Positions 16,473 through 24,640 of a stretch of 64,000 nt of DNA are shown in pieces (the first letter of the stretch is position 1; every line of letters starts with the position of its first letter). The position numbers were made by a program, and so were the translations under genes. Source of the DNA: Bacteroidia bacterium (lineage in GTDB: Bacteria; Bacteroidota; Bacteroidia; Flavobacteriales; Flavobacteriaceae). Location of the stretch: the NCBI GenBank assembly GCA_030430385.1, contig JAUIFO010000001.1:1-64000 (forward strand), written 5' to 3'. The notes beneath the pieces were generated by a model. That model did not search any database and was not told the DNA's origin. It saw only the letters and a list, made by a program, of their open reading frames with translations.

Positions 16473-16892
16473 TTATTTGATAGAATTCATTATGGTGTGC
16501 TCTTGAATGATTTCGGTAAGTCTCTCTATATCTTCTGAATGAATTTTACTTAGATCTAATTCAATTTTACTTGAATCTTTTTTGACTATGGTTAGAATGT
16601 TTTCAGAAATATCAGTGGATTTAACATCTTTAAAATTGAACGATTTTCCCAAAAAAGAATCAATTCTAATGGTAGCACCAGCTTTGTTCCATCCAATGTA
16701 ATATTTACCGAGTAGCATTCTCATAAAAAAAACGGATTGCAATATGAAACCTAAAGCAAACAAGCGTTTATTCCAAATGGAATTGGTTTCAGTAAATAAA
16801 TCGATTGAACCTAGAAAGAAACAGATAATCCCAATAACAACAAGCAATCCGTTGCTTTTACTACTCAGGTGATTAAAGATAAGTCGTTTCAT
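16473..16892 (-). CDS. Small membrane protein with cytoplasmic beta domain, unknown
   Basis: The 139-residue protein has two hydrophobic segments (about 14-32 and 42-62) forming a hairpin, followed by a soluble domain of strands such as GATIRIDSFLG and ENILTIVKKDSSKIELDL and a final helix. The arrangement is reminiscent of bacterial PH-like membrane proteins, but I do not recognise the family. It starts 10 bp after the end of the FKBP lipoprotein gene and is probably co-transcribed with it. Confidence 0.7.
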   Translation of the reverse strand: MKRLIFNHLSSKSNGLLVVIGIICFFLGSIDLFTETNSIWNKRLFALGFILQSVFFMRMLLGKYYIGWNKAGATIRIDSFLGKSFNFKDVKSTDISENILTIVKKDSSKIELDLSKIHSEDIERLTEIIQEHTIMNSIK

Positions 16893-16902
16893 TCAAAAAG
16901 AT

Positions 16903-17745
16903 CTAATTTGCTTCAGGAAGCACTACTTTAGTTTTGAGTTCTGTCATCTTATCATGCCAAAACTCTTGGTTTTTTGCTTGTTTGGCCAATGGAGTTACTA
17001 ATTCTAGAGCTTCTTCGTATCGGTTTTCAGCTTCCAAAGACAACAAGCTTATGTATGATAAATTCTGAATGATCTCTTTATCGTCTGTTTGATCTATAAA
17101 ATGTTTCGCAAGTACGACAGATTCAGAATATAAACTATCTTGAAAAGCTTCAGATACGACATTAAGCATATCTTGTATATCAGTATGAAAAATATCTTTT
17201 TTGTTACCAGTCACGATTCCATTATAAAATGTAATGGCTTCTGAAGCATTTTTAGTCTTAATAATGTGTAGAAGCGTATCTTTTAAAACCGCTTTAGGTT
17301 GAGATACAAATCGTACTTGATAAGGCTTATATATAAGTGTCGAGCCAGGAGGTATGCCATTTTTTACTTGATCCTTATAAGCTAAAGAATCTGGAATAAT
17401 TGCAATCACACTATCGCCTTCAACCAAATAATTGTTCAATTCAGCAAAGCCATCGATAAGTTTTGATTTTCCATGAATAAATTCAAACACAGAATCCTTA
17501 CTCGTAGCTGTTGACCAAAATACGTTTTCATCATCATTGATATACAGTTCAGTAAATGCTTTAACCTTTGAGCCATCTTCAATTTTTCGGCCTTCTCCTT
17601 CTTTTAAAACAATATATTTTAATCCGCTTGGCGTCGTAATCGTATCGTTAAGTACAATGTTTCTATCGTGTTGCTTAGCATCATTATTACAAGAATAGAT
17701 TCCTGAAGAAATCATTACAATAAGACAGAAGTATTTGAATTTCAT
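16903..17745 (-). CDS. FKBP-type peptidyl-prolyl isomerase lipoprotein
   Basis: The 280-residue protein has a lipobox (GIYSC, Cys about 19) and an FKBP-like domain (about 38-150): TPSGLKYIVLKEGEG, DGFAELNNYLVEGDS and GSTLIYKPYQVRFV. The typical AYG segment reads LAYKDQVKNGIPPGS, so the active site is partly altered. The last 130 residues are helical with TPR-like spacing. Probably a periplasmic folding helper or a binding-only FKBP. It is followed 10 bp later by the small membrane protein. Confidence 0.82.
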   Translation of the reverse strand: MKFKYFCLIVMISSGIYSCNNDAKQHDRNIVLNDTITTPSGLKYIVLKEGEGRKIEDGSKVKAFTELYINDDENVFWSTATSKDSVFEFIHGKSKLIDGFAELNNYLVEGDSVIAIIPDSLAYKDQVKNGIPPGSTLIYKPYQVRFVSQPKAVLKDTLLHIIKTKNASEAITFYNGIVTGNKKDIFHTDIQDMLNVVSEAFQDSLYSESVVLAKHFIDQTDDKEIIQNLSYISLLSLEAENRYEEALELVTPLAKQAKNQEFWHDKMTELKTKVVLPEAN

Positions 17746-17877
17746 ATTATATTAATTATGGTCAACAATTCTAAAGGACAAATGTCTAAAAAGAAAATTT
17801 AATACAATAAGATTTTTGACAGAAACTCAAGATTTGAAAATTAAAGGACTCATTTTACAATGCAAATATCAATGCTT

Positions 17878-18255
17878 TTATTCTCGCAGTATTTTTTCCA
17901 TTTTACGACCTTTAGCTAATTCGTCTATCAACTTTTCTAAACATCTACATTGTCTGTATAATTCAAACTCATCTTCTATCTCTTCAATTCTATAGCCACA
18001 AACCACACCTTTGATCATGTTAGTGTTAGGATGCATAGTAGCGTTTTCAAAAAAGGTTCTAAAAGTTACTTTATCATCAATTAGTTTTTGTAATTGACTT
18101 TCATCATAACCTGTTAGCCATTCAATGATTTGATGTAATTCTTCTTTTGTTCTGCCATTTCTCTCTATTCTACTTAGATAATGCGGATAAATAGAAGCAA
18201 ATATCAAATTGGCAACTTGTTCGTTTTTCTCGGCTGTAACTTTCATTTTAGACAT
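17878..18255 (-). CDS. DUF2200 family protein
   Basis: The 125-residue cytosolic protein matches DUF2200: VANLIFASIYPHYLSRIERN, GRTKEELHQIIEWLTGYDE, and TFFENATMHPN...GVVCGYRIEEIE, followed by a charged C-terminus. The function of the family is unknown. The ATG at 18255 gives MSKMKV; the fourth codon is also ATG. Flanked by 130-150 bp of non-coding DNA on both sides, so it is probably its own transcription unit. Confidence 0.88.
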   Translation of the reverse strand: MSKMKVTAEKNEQVANLIFASIYPHYLSRIERNGRTKEELHQIIEWLTGYDESQLQKLIDDKVTFRTFFENATMHPNTNMIKGVVCGYRIEEIEDEFELYRQCRCLEKLIDELAKGRKMEKILRE

Positions 18256-18403
18256 AACTCCAAATTTATGTTGTTAAGATACATTTTTTTATCGGTTTAG
18301 GATGTCAAGATAGGCTCTCCAAGAACCAACAGTAGCAGATACTGTTTAGACCTAACCCTCGTAATTTACGCAATATATCCGAGATCATAAGCCTCACAAA
18401 TAT

Positions 18404-18757
18404 TTACAAGTAACTCCAAGCCCAATACATCAATACAAATTGCAACGGAATTCTCAGAATCAAGATCCATTTTGGTATACCAGCTCCAGCTTTTTCACTA
18501 CTTAACATATAAAAATGTACTAATAAGAAAACAACGAGCATTGCAATGATTCCATAAATAGCTAAAGTCTTACACAAAGGAATACAGATACCAATTCCTA
18601 AAAGGATCTCTGCAATACCACTTAAGCTAACAAGAAGTTTTGGCTGAGGTAAATATCGTGGCATGATACGCAAGTACATTTTTGGTTTTATAAAATGCAT
18701 AACGCCAGCAATAATGTATAAAGCAGCCATGAGGTACAAATGCCAAGGACTATTCAT
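18404..18757 (-). CDS. DoxX family membrane protein
   Basis: The 117-residue protein has four hydrophobic segments and the family pattern GVMHFIKPKMYLRIMPRYLP followed by LSGIAEILLGIGI. DoxX-like proteins are small quinone- or sulfur-related membrane proteins of mostly unknown role. It overlaps the upstream regulatory-domain gene by 8 bp, as the last gene of the DUF885 operon. Confidence 0.87.
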   Translation of the reverse strand: MNSPWHLYLMAALYIIAGVMHFIKPKMYLRIMPRYLPQPKLLVSLSGIAEILLGIGICIPLCKTLAIYGIIAMLVVFLLVHFYMLSSEKAGAGIPKWILILRIPLQFVLMYWAWSYL

Positions 18758-19742
18758 CTTTGTAAATATTAAAGGTCATACCAACACCATAATTGTTGAG
18801 ATCAGATCGTAATAAACCTGATTCTATTCCATTTCCTTCTTTAAATTGTACCCAATTATTGCCATGAATAAACACGCGCTTAATATAAGTTCGATGCGCG
18901 TCTATAGCATCAGTAAAAGGTAAAAGGGGTCTAAAATTGGTTGGTATTTTAACGATACCATCTTTGGTTTTGATCTCTTTATATTTTTTATTTGGAAGCA
19001 ATTTTCCTTTGCTATCAGTATATCCTAATACTTGTAGGGAGACGAAAAATCCATCAGACGGAATCATCAGATCGTACTCTGAAACATCAAGCGCATATTC
19101 ATCACCATGCTTTTCGGTTGTTCTAAATACAATATTTTCATACGTTAGAGGATCTCCAGGTAAGCCTTTATTATTAGTGTAAAATTTCACCTTAAACAAG
19201 GTTGAAAAAGCACGCTTATCGGCATTACTACGCTTTCGTTTTTTCCAATCTTTAGATTCAAGAGTTATTGGAAACAAAATAGAGGTTATCTTTTTGAGTT
19301 GTTCGTCTTCATTAGGAAAATATACAGCAATCTCACTTTCTATAGTCGGTAACCAGCATTTATAGTAGTCGTCATCTAAGTAAGGTTTTAAAGTTTCTTT
19401 TTTAAACTTTCTGTTCAGATTAGCATTAATGACGATCTCATCTAAAGCATCAGTTTCAGTCTCTAAATAAATGGTTTTAGGTAGATCTACGGCTGCGATA
19501 GACTTTTCTTTAAACCCTAAAGCTGAAATGTATAACGAATCGACATCAGCATATAACTTTTTAGTAAAATAAAAATAGCCTTCATCATCTGCAAAAATAC
19601 CTTGTCCGTTTCCGAAAGAAATAGTGGCATAAGAGACTGGGTAATCTGTTTCGCTACTCAGTATTGTAGTTTGCGATGTGCTGTTTAAGATTACACAAAG
19701 TGTAAGCGCTAGAAAAGGATATAATTTATTTAATTGAAGCAA
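18750..19742 (-). CDS. Carboxypeptidase-regulatory-like domain protein
   Basis: The 330-residue protein has a signal peptide (LTLCVILNSTSQ) followed by a beta-sandwich like the CarboxypepD_reg/CNA-B N-domain of TonB-dependent proteins (TDYPVSYATISFGNGQGIFADDEG, residues about 32-108). The rest is a beta-rich region of unknown family, with no barrel or plug domain. It overlaps the DUF885 peptidase by 17 bp and DoxX by 8 bp, so translation in this operon is coupled. Likely exported; partner unknown. Confidence 0.8.
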   Translation of the reverse strand: MLQLNKLYPFLALTLCVILNSTSQTTILSSETDYPVSYATISFGNGQGIFADDEGYFYFTKKLYADVDSLYISALGFKEKSIAAVDLPKTIYLETETDALDEIVINANLNRKFKKETLKPYLDDDYYKCWLPTIESEIAVYFPNEDEQLKKITSILFPITLESKDWKKRKRSNADKRAFSTLFKVKFYTNNKGLPGDPLTYENIVFRTTEKHGDEYALDVSEYDLMIPSDGFFVSLQVLGYTDSKGKLLPNKKYKEIKTKDGIVKIPTNFRPLLPFTDAIDAHRTYIKRVFIHGNNWVQFKEGNGIESGLLRSDLNNYGVGMTFNIYKDE

Positions 19743-21513
19743 TCCAACGGTTTATTTTAGTTTCTAATAATGCTAACGGAATACAACCTGATTCTAGTAC
19801 CTGATTATGAAATTGCGCGATATCAAATTGATTACCTAATTCTTTTTCAGCATGTTTGCGCAGTTCCATAATTTTTAATTGTCCGATTTTATAAGACAAT
19901 GCTTGTCCAGGATTAGCCATATAGCGTTCAATTTCTGAAACAATACTCGCTTCACTTTCGGCTTCATTTTTTAAGGAATACTTTATGGCTTGTTCTCTCG
20001 TCCAGCCTTTTGCATGAATTCCAGTATCTACGACCAAACGAATTGCGCGATGCATTTCCATGCTTAACATTCCGAAATATTGATAAGGATCTGTATATAG
20101 CCCTAATTCTTTTCCAAGCGATTCGCAATACAGAGCCCAACCTTCGCCATACGAACTATACCACAATGTTTTTCTGAAATCTGGAAGTGCTTTATTTTCT
20201 TGCTGTAATGAAATTTGGAAATGATGACCAGGAATGGCTTCATGTAAAAAGAGTGCCTCATCAGAAAAAGTATTGTACTTTGAAGCATCAGGAATTGGTG
20301 TATAAAAAATACCTGGACGTGTTCCGTCTAATGATCCAGGATTATATTCAGCACTAGCAGAGGCTTCTCTAAACGCTTCAGTACGTCTTACTTCAAACGC
20401 TGTTGTAGGCTGTAGATCAAACAAACGATCAATCTGAGGTTTCATAATACCATGGATTTTATTGAATTGATGAATCACCTCTTCAGGTTTAGAGTAAGGC
20501 ATTAGTTCTTCATTATTTCTAACAAAATCAAAAAATGAAATCAAATCCTTTTCATAACCAACTTGCTGTTTTATAGCTTCCATTTCTGATAAGATACGCT
20601 TCACTTCGGCTAATCCTAAATTGTGAATCTCATCAGCTGTCATATCGGTAGTTGTATACTTTTTTATTTGATGCTGATAATAAGCCTTGCCATTTGGAAT
20701 ATCAGAAATCCCGCTTGTAGCTCTTCCTGCTTCCAAATAGGTTGTACTCATAAACTTATGTAATCGCTCATAAGCTGGGATGATGTTATTTAAAATAGTA
20801 TCACTGTAAGCTTTTGTAATGCGATTTTTATCATCTTCAGAAATACTATCAGGAATATCTAAAACAGGCTTGTAAAACAAGTGCTTTTCAAGATCTTTAT
20901 TGGTTAAAGCCTCTAATTGTGGTAGTACTTTTACAATTAACGCCTTTGGAAGCACATGATTGGCTTTCATACCTTCACGCATTTTGTTTTCTGCGGAAGA
21001 CATCCAAGCTAAATAACCGTTCAAACGATTCAACCAATTGTCGTAATCTTGAGCAGTTTCAAAAGGTTGTGCACCAGCACCACTGGCCAACTGACCAATA
21101 GATAACTGTAAGGTCCACATTTGATTAATAGGTGTGAAATCTTCGTTATATTGAAAACCTTCGTCGCTAATCGTACATTCCCATAAGAGCACTTGCTTAC
21201 TCAATTGTTGCTCTTTAGTTAATTCTGAATCATCAAACGTTTTTGCTTCAGTTGAAAAGTATTGATAATAATCTTTGAGTTCTTTATTGTAATCATCTGC
21301 TAAAAAGTTAGGCATCTGATCATTAAATCTGTGATCACCAGCTGCAGTCGCATTTAACGGATTGAGTTTTAAACCTGATTCGTAATAATCTTTTAAAAGC
21401 TTCTCAAACGCTTCATTAGGTTCGGTTTGTGAGATCTCTTCGGAAAGGTTTTTATCAGATTTACATGCTGAAAAGCAAATTAGAACTAGCGATAACAATA
21501 CTATTTTTTTCAT
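19726..21513 (-). CDS. DUF885 family lipoprotein, putative metallopeptidase
   Basis: The 595-residue protein has a lipobox (LICFSAC, Cys about 17) and is DUF885 across its length. The metal-binding motif HEAIPGHHF starts at residue 424 and is followed by SSYGEGWALYCE, both conserved in this M32-like, probably zinc-dependent peptidase family. Surface or periplasmic peptide hydrolysis is the likely role. It is the first gene of a three-gene overlapping operon (DUF885, regulatory-domain protein, DoxX). Confidence 0.88.
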   Translation of the reverse strand: MKKIVLLSLVLICFSACKSDKNLSEEISQTEPNEAFEKLLKDYYESGLKLNPLNATAAGDHRFNDQMPNFLADDYNKELKDYYQYFSTEAKTFDDSELTKEQQLSKQVLLWECTISDEGFQYNEDFTPINQMWTLQLSIGQLASGAGAQPFETAQDYDNWLNRLNGYLAWMSSAENKMREGMKANHVLPKALIVKVLPQLEALTNKDLEKHLFYKPVLDIPDSISEDDKNRITKAYSDTILNNIIPAYERLHKFMSTTYLEAGRATSGISDIPNGKAYYQHQIKKYTTTDMTADEIHNLGLAEVKRILSEMEAIKQQVGYEKDLISFFDFVRNNEELMPYSKPEEVIHQFNKIHGIMKPQIDRLFDLQPTTAFEVRRTEAFREASASAEYNPGSLDGTRPGIFYTPIPDASKYNTFSDEALFLHEAIPGHHFQISLQQENKALPDFRKTLWYSSYGEGWALYCESLGKELGLYTDPYQYFGMLSMEMHRAIRLVVDTGIHAKGWTREQAIKYSLKNEAESEASIVSEIERYMANPGQALSYKIGQLKIMELRKHAEKELGNQFDIAQFHNQVLESGCIPLALLETKINRWIASIK

Positions 21514-21625
21514 TTAAGATTATAATTAGGATTTAAAGCCTAAAGGTACATAATCTTAGAGTTAAAAAAAGCATAAATTATTGTGATTAGCGACTTTGAA
21601 GTATAGAGGCTAGGTTCAAAAAAAA

Positions 21626-21683
21626 TGTCATTCTGAGTATATCGAGAGCCCTAAGCCTTTACTCAATTTTACTCAAAATGACA
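21626..21683. repeat. Interspersed palindromic repeat, TGTCATTCTGA family
   Basis: TGTCATTCTGAGT (21626-21638) faces ACTCAAAATGACA (21671-21683), pairing except for one C-A mismatch. The same left-arm core CATTCTGA and right-arm core TCAAAATGACA, with the mismatch at the same place, recur at 51165-51215. Elements beginning GTCATTCTGA are widespread between genes in Bacteroidota. Here it sits beyond the 3' end of the DUF6249 gene and upstream of the DUF885 gene. Confidence 0.7.
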
Positions 21684-21730
21684 TTAGCACTTTAGAGAGG
21701 TTCTAAAGCATTGATTGATTGATTAGAATG

Positions 21731-22072
21731 TTATTCTTTATCTAAATTTTTAGTAAGGTTGAATCCAATGAATAATCCAACACCTGCCATAAAGAAGATC
21801 GTTGCTGGGTAAATGGCTTCATCATCTAAAGTTGTGTAATTGTCTAATAAAGATGCGATAAAAGTGCCTAAACCAATTCCCATTAAAAGTAATGCTAGAT
21901 TTAAGATCAAAACTTTCCAAATAGGAGCAGTGTGTTGCTTACCTTTCATGAAAATGCTTGCATCTGCACCTTTTTCTATAAGTGCTAAGCGTTCTTTGTT
22001 TCGGGTTGAAAAATACAAGTAAAACACTCCAAATATTGATCCGAAGATGATTCCAATAATGATGACTTCCAT
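21731..22072 (-). CDS. DUF6249 small membrane protein
   Basis: The 113-residue protein has an N-terminal membrane segment, a cytoplasmic ERLALIEKGADASIF motif typical of DUF6249, and two further membrane segments. Function unknown. It is divergent from the ECF sigma gene and is preceded by the same promoter pattern (TGTAAC-N17-CGTC) as that gene, so it is a candidate member of the sigma factor's regulon. Confidence 0.88.
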   Translation of the reverse strand: MEVIIIGIIFGSIFGVFYLYFSTRNKERLALIEKGADASIFMKGKQHTAPIWKVLILNLALLLMGIGLGTFIASLLDNYTTLDDEAIYPATIFFMAGVGLFIGFNLTKNLDKE

Positions 22073-22117
22073 ACGATTTGTTTTTTAATTGATTAAATTT
22101 AAATGTTCTCTGCTTAT

Positions 22118-22144
22118 GACGACACGTTTTTCATTTTGGTTACA
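22118..22144 (-). promoter_or_regulatory. ECF-type promoter of the DUF6249 gene (TGTAAC-N17-CGTC)
   Basis: On the minus strand TGTAAC (22144-22139) is followed after exactly 17 bases by CGTC (22121-22118), the classic -35/-10 layout of group IV sigma promoters. It lies 46 bp before the DUF6249 start codon and mirrors the promoter of the divergent sigma gene. Confidence 0.65.
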
Positions 22145-22175
22145 CAATCTCACCAAAAAAAAATTTTTATGTTTT

Positions 22176-22202
22176 TGTAACCTGTAAAAATGTATTGTCG
22201 TC
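22176..22202 (+). promoter_or_regulatory. ECF-type autoregulatory promoter of the sigma gene (TGTAAC-N17-CGTC)
   Basis: TGTAAC at 22176-22181, 17-base spacer, CGTC at 22199-22202. The start codon at 22214 is only 11 bp beyond the -10, so the mRNA would be nearly leaderless. This also argues against the upstream in-frame ATG at 22190, which would lie between the -35 and -10. Confidence 0.65.
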
Positions 22203-22213
22203 TTATATGTAAA

Positions 22214-22801
22214 ATGACAACTAACGACCAAATAATCATCAACCAAGTTATTGAAGGCAACACTAATGCATTTGCAGTATTGGTTGAGCGTTACAAGGAT
22301 TTGGTGTTTACTTTGGCATTGCGAATGTTGAAGAATAGGGAAGAAGCCGAAGAAGTTGCTCAAGATACGTTTGTTAAAGCTTTCAGAAAGATTGAAAATT
22401 TTAAAGGAGAATCTAAATTTTCAACGTGGATTTACAGAGTAGCTTATAATACGTGCTTAGACCGAATAAAGAAAAATAAAAAATATTTGAATGATGTTGA
22501 GATCGATGCGTTTACCGCACATCAAGTGGTTGCTTTAGATAATGTGTTAGAAACCATTGAAAATAGGGAGCGCAATCAAATCATTCAGCATTGTATTAAA
22601 GGTTTGCCAGAGGAAGAAAGTTTTTTGTTGACCTTATATTATTTTGATGACTTATCTTTAGATGAAATTTCTAAAGTTGTTGGTATTAATGCCAATGCTA
22701 TCAAGGTAAAGTTATTCAGAAGTAGAAAAAAGTTAGCGAAACTTTTAAAAGAACAGTTAGAACCAGAAATTATAGAGCATTATGAAAGAGAACGCAGATA
22801 A
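22214..22801 (+). CDS. ECF-type RNA polymerase sigma factor
   Basis: The 195-residue protein shows sigma region 2 (about 14-85: FAVLVERYKDLVFTLALRML, ...EVAQDTFVKAFRKI, FSTWIYRVAYNTCLDRIKK) and region 4 (about 125-180: GLPEEESFLLTLYYFDDLSL, then the helix-turn-helix ISKVVGINANAIKVKLFRSR). Start at 22214 is set by the promoter position. It overlaps the following small membrane gene by 20 bp, the usual sigma/anti-sigma coupling. Signal unknown; the promoter pattern suggests that it activates its own gene and the divergent DUF6249 gene. Confidence 0.92.
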   Translation: MTTNDQIIINQVIEGNTNAFAVLVERYKDLVFTLALRMLKNREEAEEVAQDTFVKAFRKIENFKGESKFSTWIYRVAYNTCLDRIKKNKKYLNDVEIDAFTAHQVVALDNVLETIENRERNQIIQHCIKGLPEEESFLLTLYYFDDLSLDEISKVVGINANAIKVKLFRSRKKLAKLLKEQLEPEIIEHYERERR

Positions 22802-23183
22802 GCATTTAGACGATTTATCACGTAAAGTGATAGGACGATCATCATTAGAAAGCCCTTCTTTTGATTTTACTCACAATGTCATGGCGCAAGTGAAAGCCAT
22901 AGCAGGTTCAAAAATAACAACCTACAAACCCTTGATATCAAAATCGATGTGGTTGGTAATTGCATTACTTGTTACTAGCGGAATTGGTTATATTGTATTT
23001 GGTCCTAAGTCTGAAAGTCTATGGTTGCAAAAGTTGCAATTGGATGACTATATGCATATCCCAAGTTTTGATACAAATATTGATGTCTCTCAAACCACAT
23101 TATATGTGTTTGTGCTATTTGCAATTATGTTTAGTATTCAAATTCCGTTATTGAAACATCAGTTAAACAAACGTTTCAAATAA
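22782..23183 (+). CDS. Probable anti-sigma partner, two-TM membrane protein
   Basis: The 133-residue protein has a charged cytoplasmic N-terminus (about 50 residues with DDLSRKVIGRS), a membrane segment (SMWLVIALLVTSGIGYIVF), a short external loop with hydrophobic residues, and a second segment near the end (LYVFVLFAIMFSIQIPLL). It overlaps the sigma gene by 20 bp. No zinc-binding anti-sigma motif is visible, so the anti-sigma role rests on position and topology. Its stop is 1 bp from the convergent gene's stop. Confidence 0.75.
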   Translation: MKENADKHLDDLSRKVIGRSSLESPSFDFTHNVMAQVKAIAGSKITTYKPLISKSMWLVIALLVTSGIGYIVFGPKSESLWLQKLQLDDYMHIPSFDTNIDVSQTTLYVFVLFAIMFSIQIPLLKHQLNKRFK

Positions 23184-23184
23184 G

Positions 23185-24504
23185 TTATTCTTTAAAATAC
23201 CAAAACGGAATTCTACACATCGCATAGCGTAGGGTGTCTCCTTTCTTGATTCGTTTTCTTAAGACCTTAAGAATGTGCTTACCTTCATCAAGTGATTTGA
23301 TATTTACAAAGGTTTCAAATCCGAGATTCTCCCTTTTACTTTCAGTAAGGATAAATTCAGAGTCGTAGTCTGTAGAATCAATTCGGATGGTATACACTTC
23401 ATTTAAAGTTTTCATGTAACTTGCACGCTTTTCTGTTCGTTCAGAAAAACTCATATCGTTAATGATAACAATGTCACTACTCAAACCACGTTTATCTTTT
23501 TTCGGTTTCAGATCAGGATTAAAACTGAAAATATTGTCTTCAACATTATCGGTAAACTCCATGAAAACGTTTATGTAAGGCTTTGTAATAACTTTTGAAG
23601 AAATCGCGAATTCGTCAATTAACGAATTATCTTCAATAACTAGATCTAAGTAATTATATCTGCTCGCTTCAGTTTCAGAAGACGAATTTATACTATTAAA
23701 ATAATTAGATGTTTTATATTTAAAAGAGGTAAAAACAAGTATTGCAATATATGCAGGCAATAAGATAAAGCTTAAACGCTTGCCAAATTTATTATCTAAA
23801 AAATTATACACCAAAGGTCTGTATAAAAATGACATTGTAATCGTGCTAAAAACCCGATAAATTGGAAAATAGATTTTTGAGGTCCATTTTTTCTTTTTAA
23901 GCCATCCTTGAGTTATAAAATCTATAAAAGTAAAGATCATTCCAAAGACAATAAACACGATTAAAATAGCACCAATTATTGATCTAGGTGTTTCAGGTAA
24001 GCTCTCATTTTCAATAATATAATTGGCAATAATAACAATGGTTAGTATGGTAAATGTAAGTGCTAATACATAGAATATTAATAGAAAGGAAATGGCAAAC
24101 ATCACACTACAGTAATTCTCGAGTGTTGCGACATATTTGTCAAAAGACCCAACCTTTTTCTTTAAGTATTTTGTAAATTTTTCACTGTAATTTAAAGCTT
24201 CATAATCAATATCTCCAGAGACGTATCGCAACCCTAAAGCACCAATCCATAAACCTCTTAAAATGACATGTAGCAATAAATTAAATAATAAAATGGCACA
24301 AGAAATCAATGCAATGATGAGTACAATAAATTTTACGAGCTGCTGTTTAGATTGAGCAAGTTCAGCAGCATCATTGATAGGTTCAACAGCAGTAAACAAT
24401 CCAAAAATGGCAAAACCAGAAATAATTAATTCTAATTGCCAGCTTTCTTCCTGCAATCGTTGCAATAATTTTTTAAATGCAGGATTGTTATAATCTGAAC
24501 TCAT
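23185..24504 (-). CDS. Large membrane protein, unknown family
   Basis: The 439-residue protein has an N-terminal helical stretch and about five membrane segments (around residues 27-45, 54-85, 132-162, 174-195, 240-258), then a soluble C-terminal domain of about 180 residues with beta-strands, including NIKSLDEGKHILKVLRKRIK. No signal peptide and no motif I recognise. It looks like a conserved Bacteroidota inner-membrane protein. It converges on the sigma/anti-sigma pair with a 1-bp gap, leaving no room for a terminator. Confidence 0.72.
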   Translation of the reverse strand: MSSDYNNPAFKKLLQRLQEESWQLELIISGFAIFGLFTAVEPINDAAELAQSKQQLVKFIVLIIALISCAILLFNLLLHVILRGLWIGALGLRYVSGDIDYEALNYSEKFTKYLKKKVGSFDKYVATLENYCSVMFAISFLLIFYVLALTFTILTIVIIANYIIENESLPETPRSIIGAILIVFIVFGMIFTFIDFITQGWLKKKKWTSKIYFPIYRVFSTITMSFLYRPLVYNFLDNKFGKRLSFILLPAYIAILVFTSFKYKTSNYFNSINSSSETEASRYNYLDLVIEDNSLIDEFAISSKVITKPYINVFMEFTDNVEDNIFSFNPDLKPKKDKRGLSSDIVIINDMSFSERTEKRASYMKTLNEVYTIRIDSTDYDSEFILTESKRENLGFETFVNIKSLDEGKHILKVLRKRIKKGDTLRYAMCRIPFWYFKE

Positions 24505-24640
24505 TTTCGGTGGTTTTGAACTTAAAGATACTTACTTTTTGACAAAAATTTCAAGGTAAATTATAGGACCAACATTTTTTATTGAAAAATCTCAAATATT
24601 TTGAAATCATACATTTCAGATTTCATAGCTAAATAGCATA

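Noticed and set aside
18256..18403. A 27-codon minus-strand frame (MISDILRKLRG...) between DUF2200 and DoxX
   Set aside because: Too short, no neighbours that support it and no recognisable motif; the gap appears non-coding.
22085..22363. Minus-strand open frame of 92 codons covering the sigma promoter and gene start
   Set aside because: It runs across both predicted ECF promoters and the region 2 coding sequence of the sigma factor and shows no domain.
24599..24625. TGAAATC/GATTTCA inverted repeat after the helicase gene as terminator
   Set aside because: There is no T run on the transcribed strand and the stem has only 7 bp.
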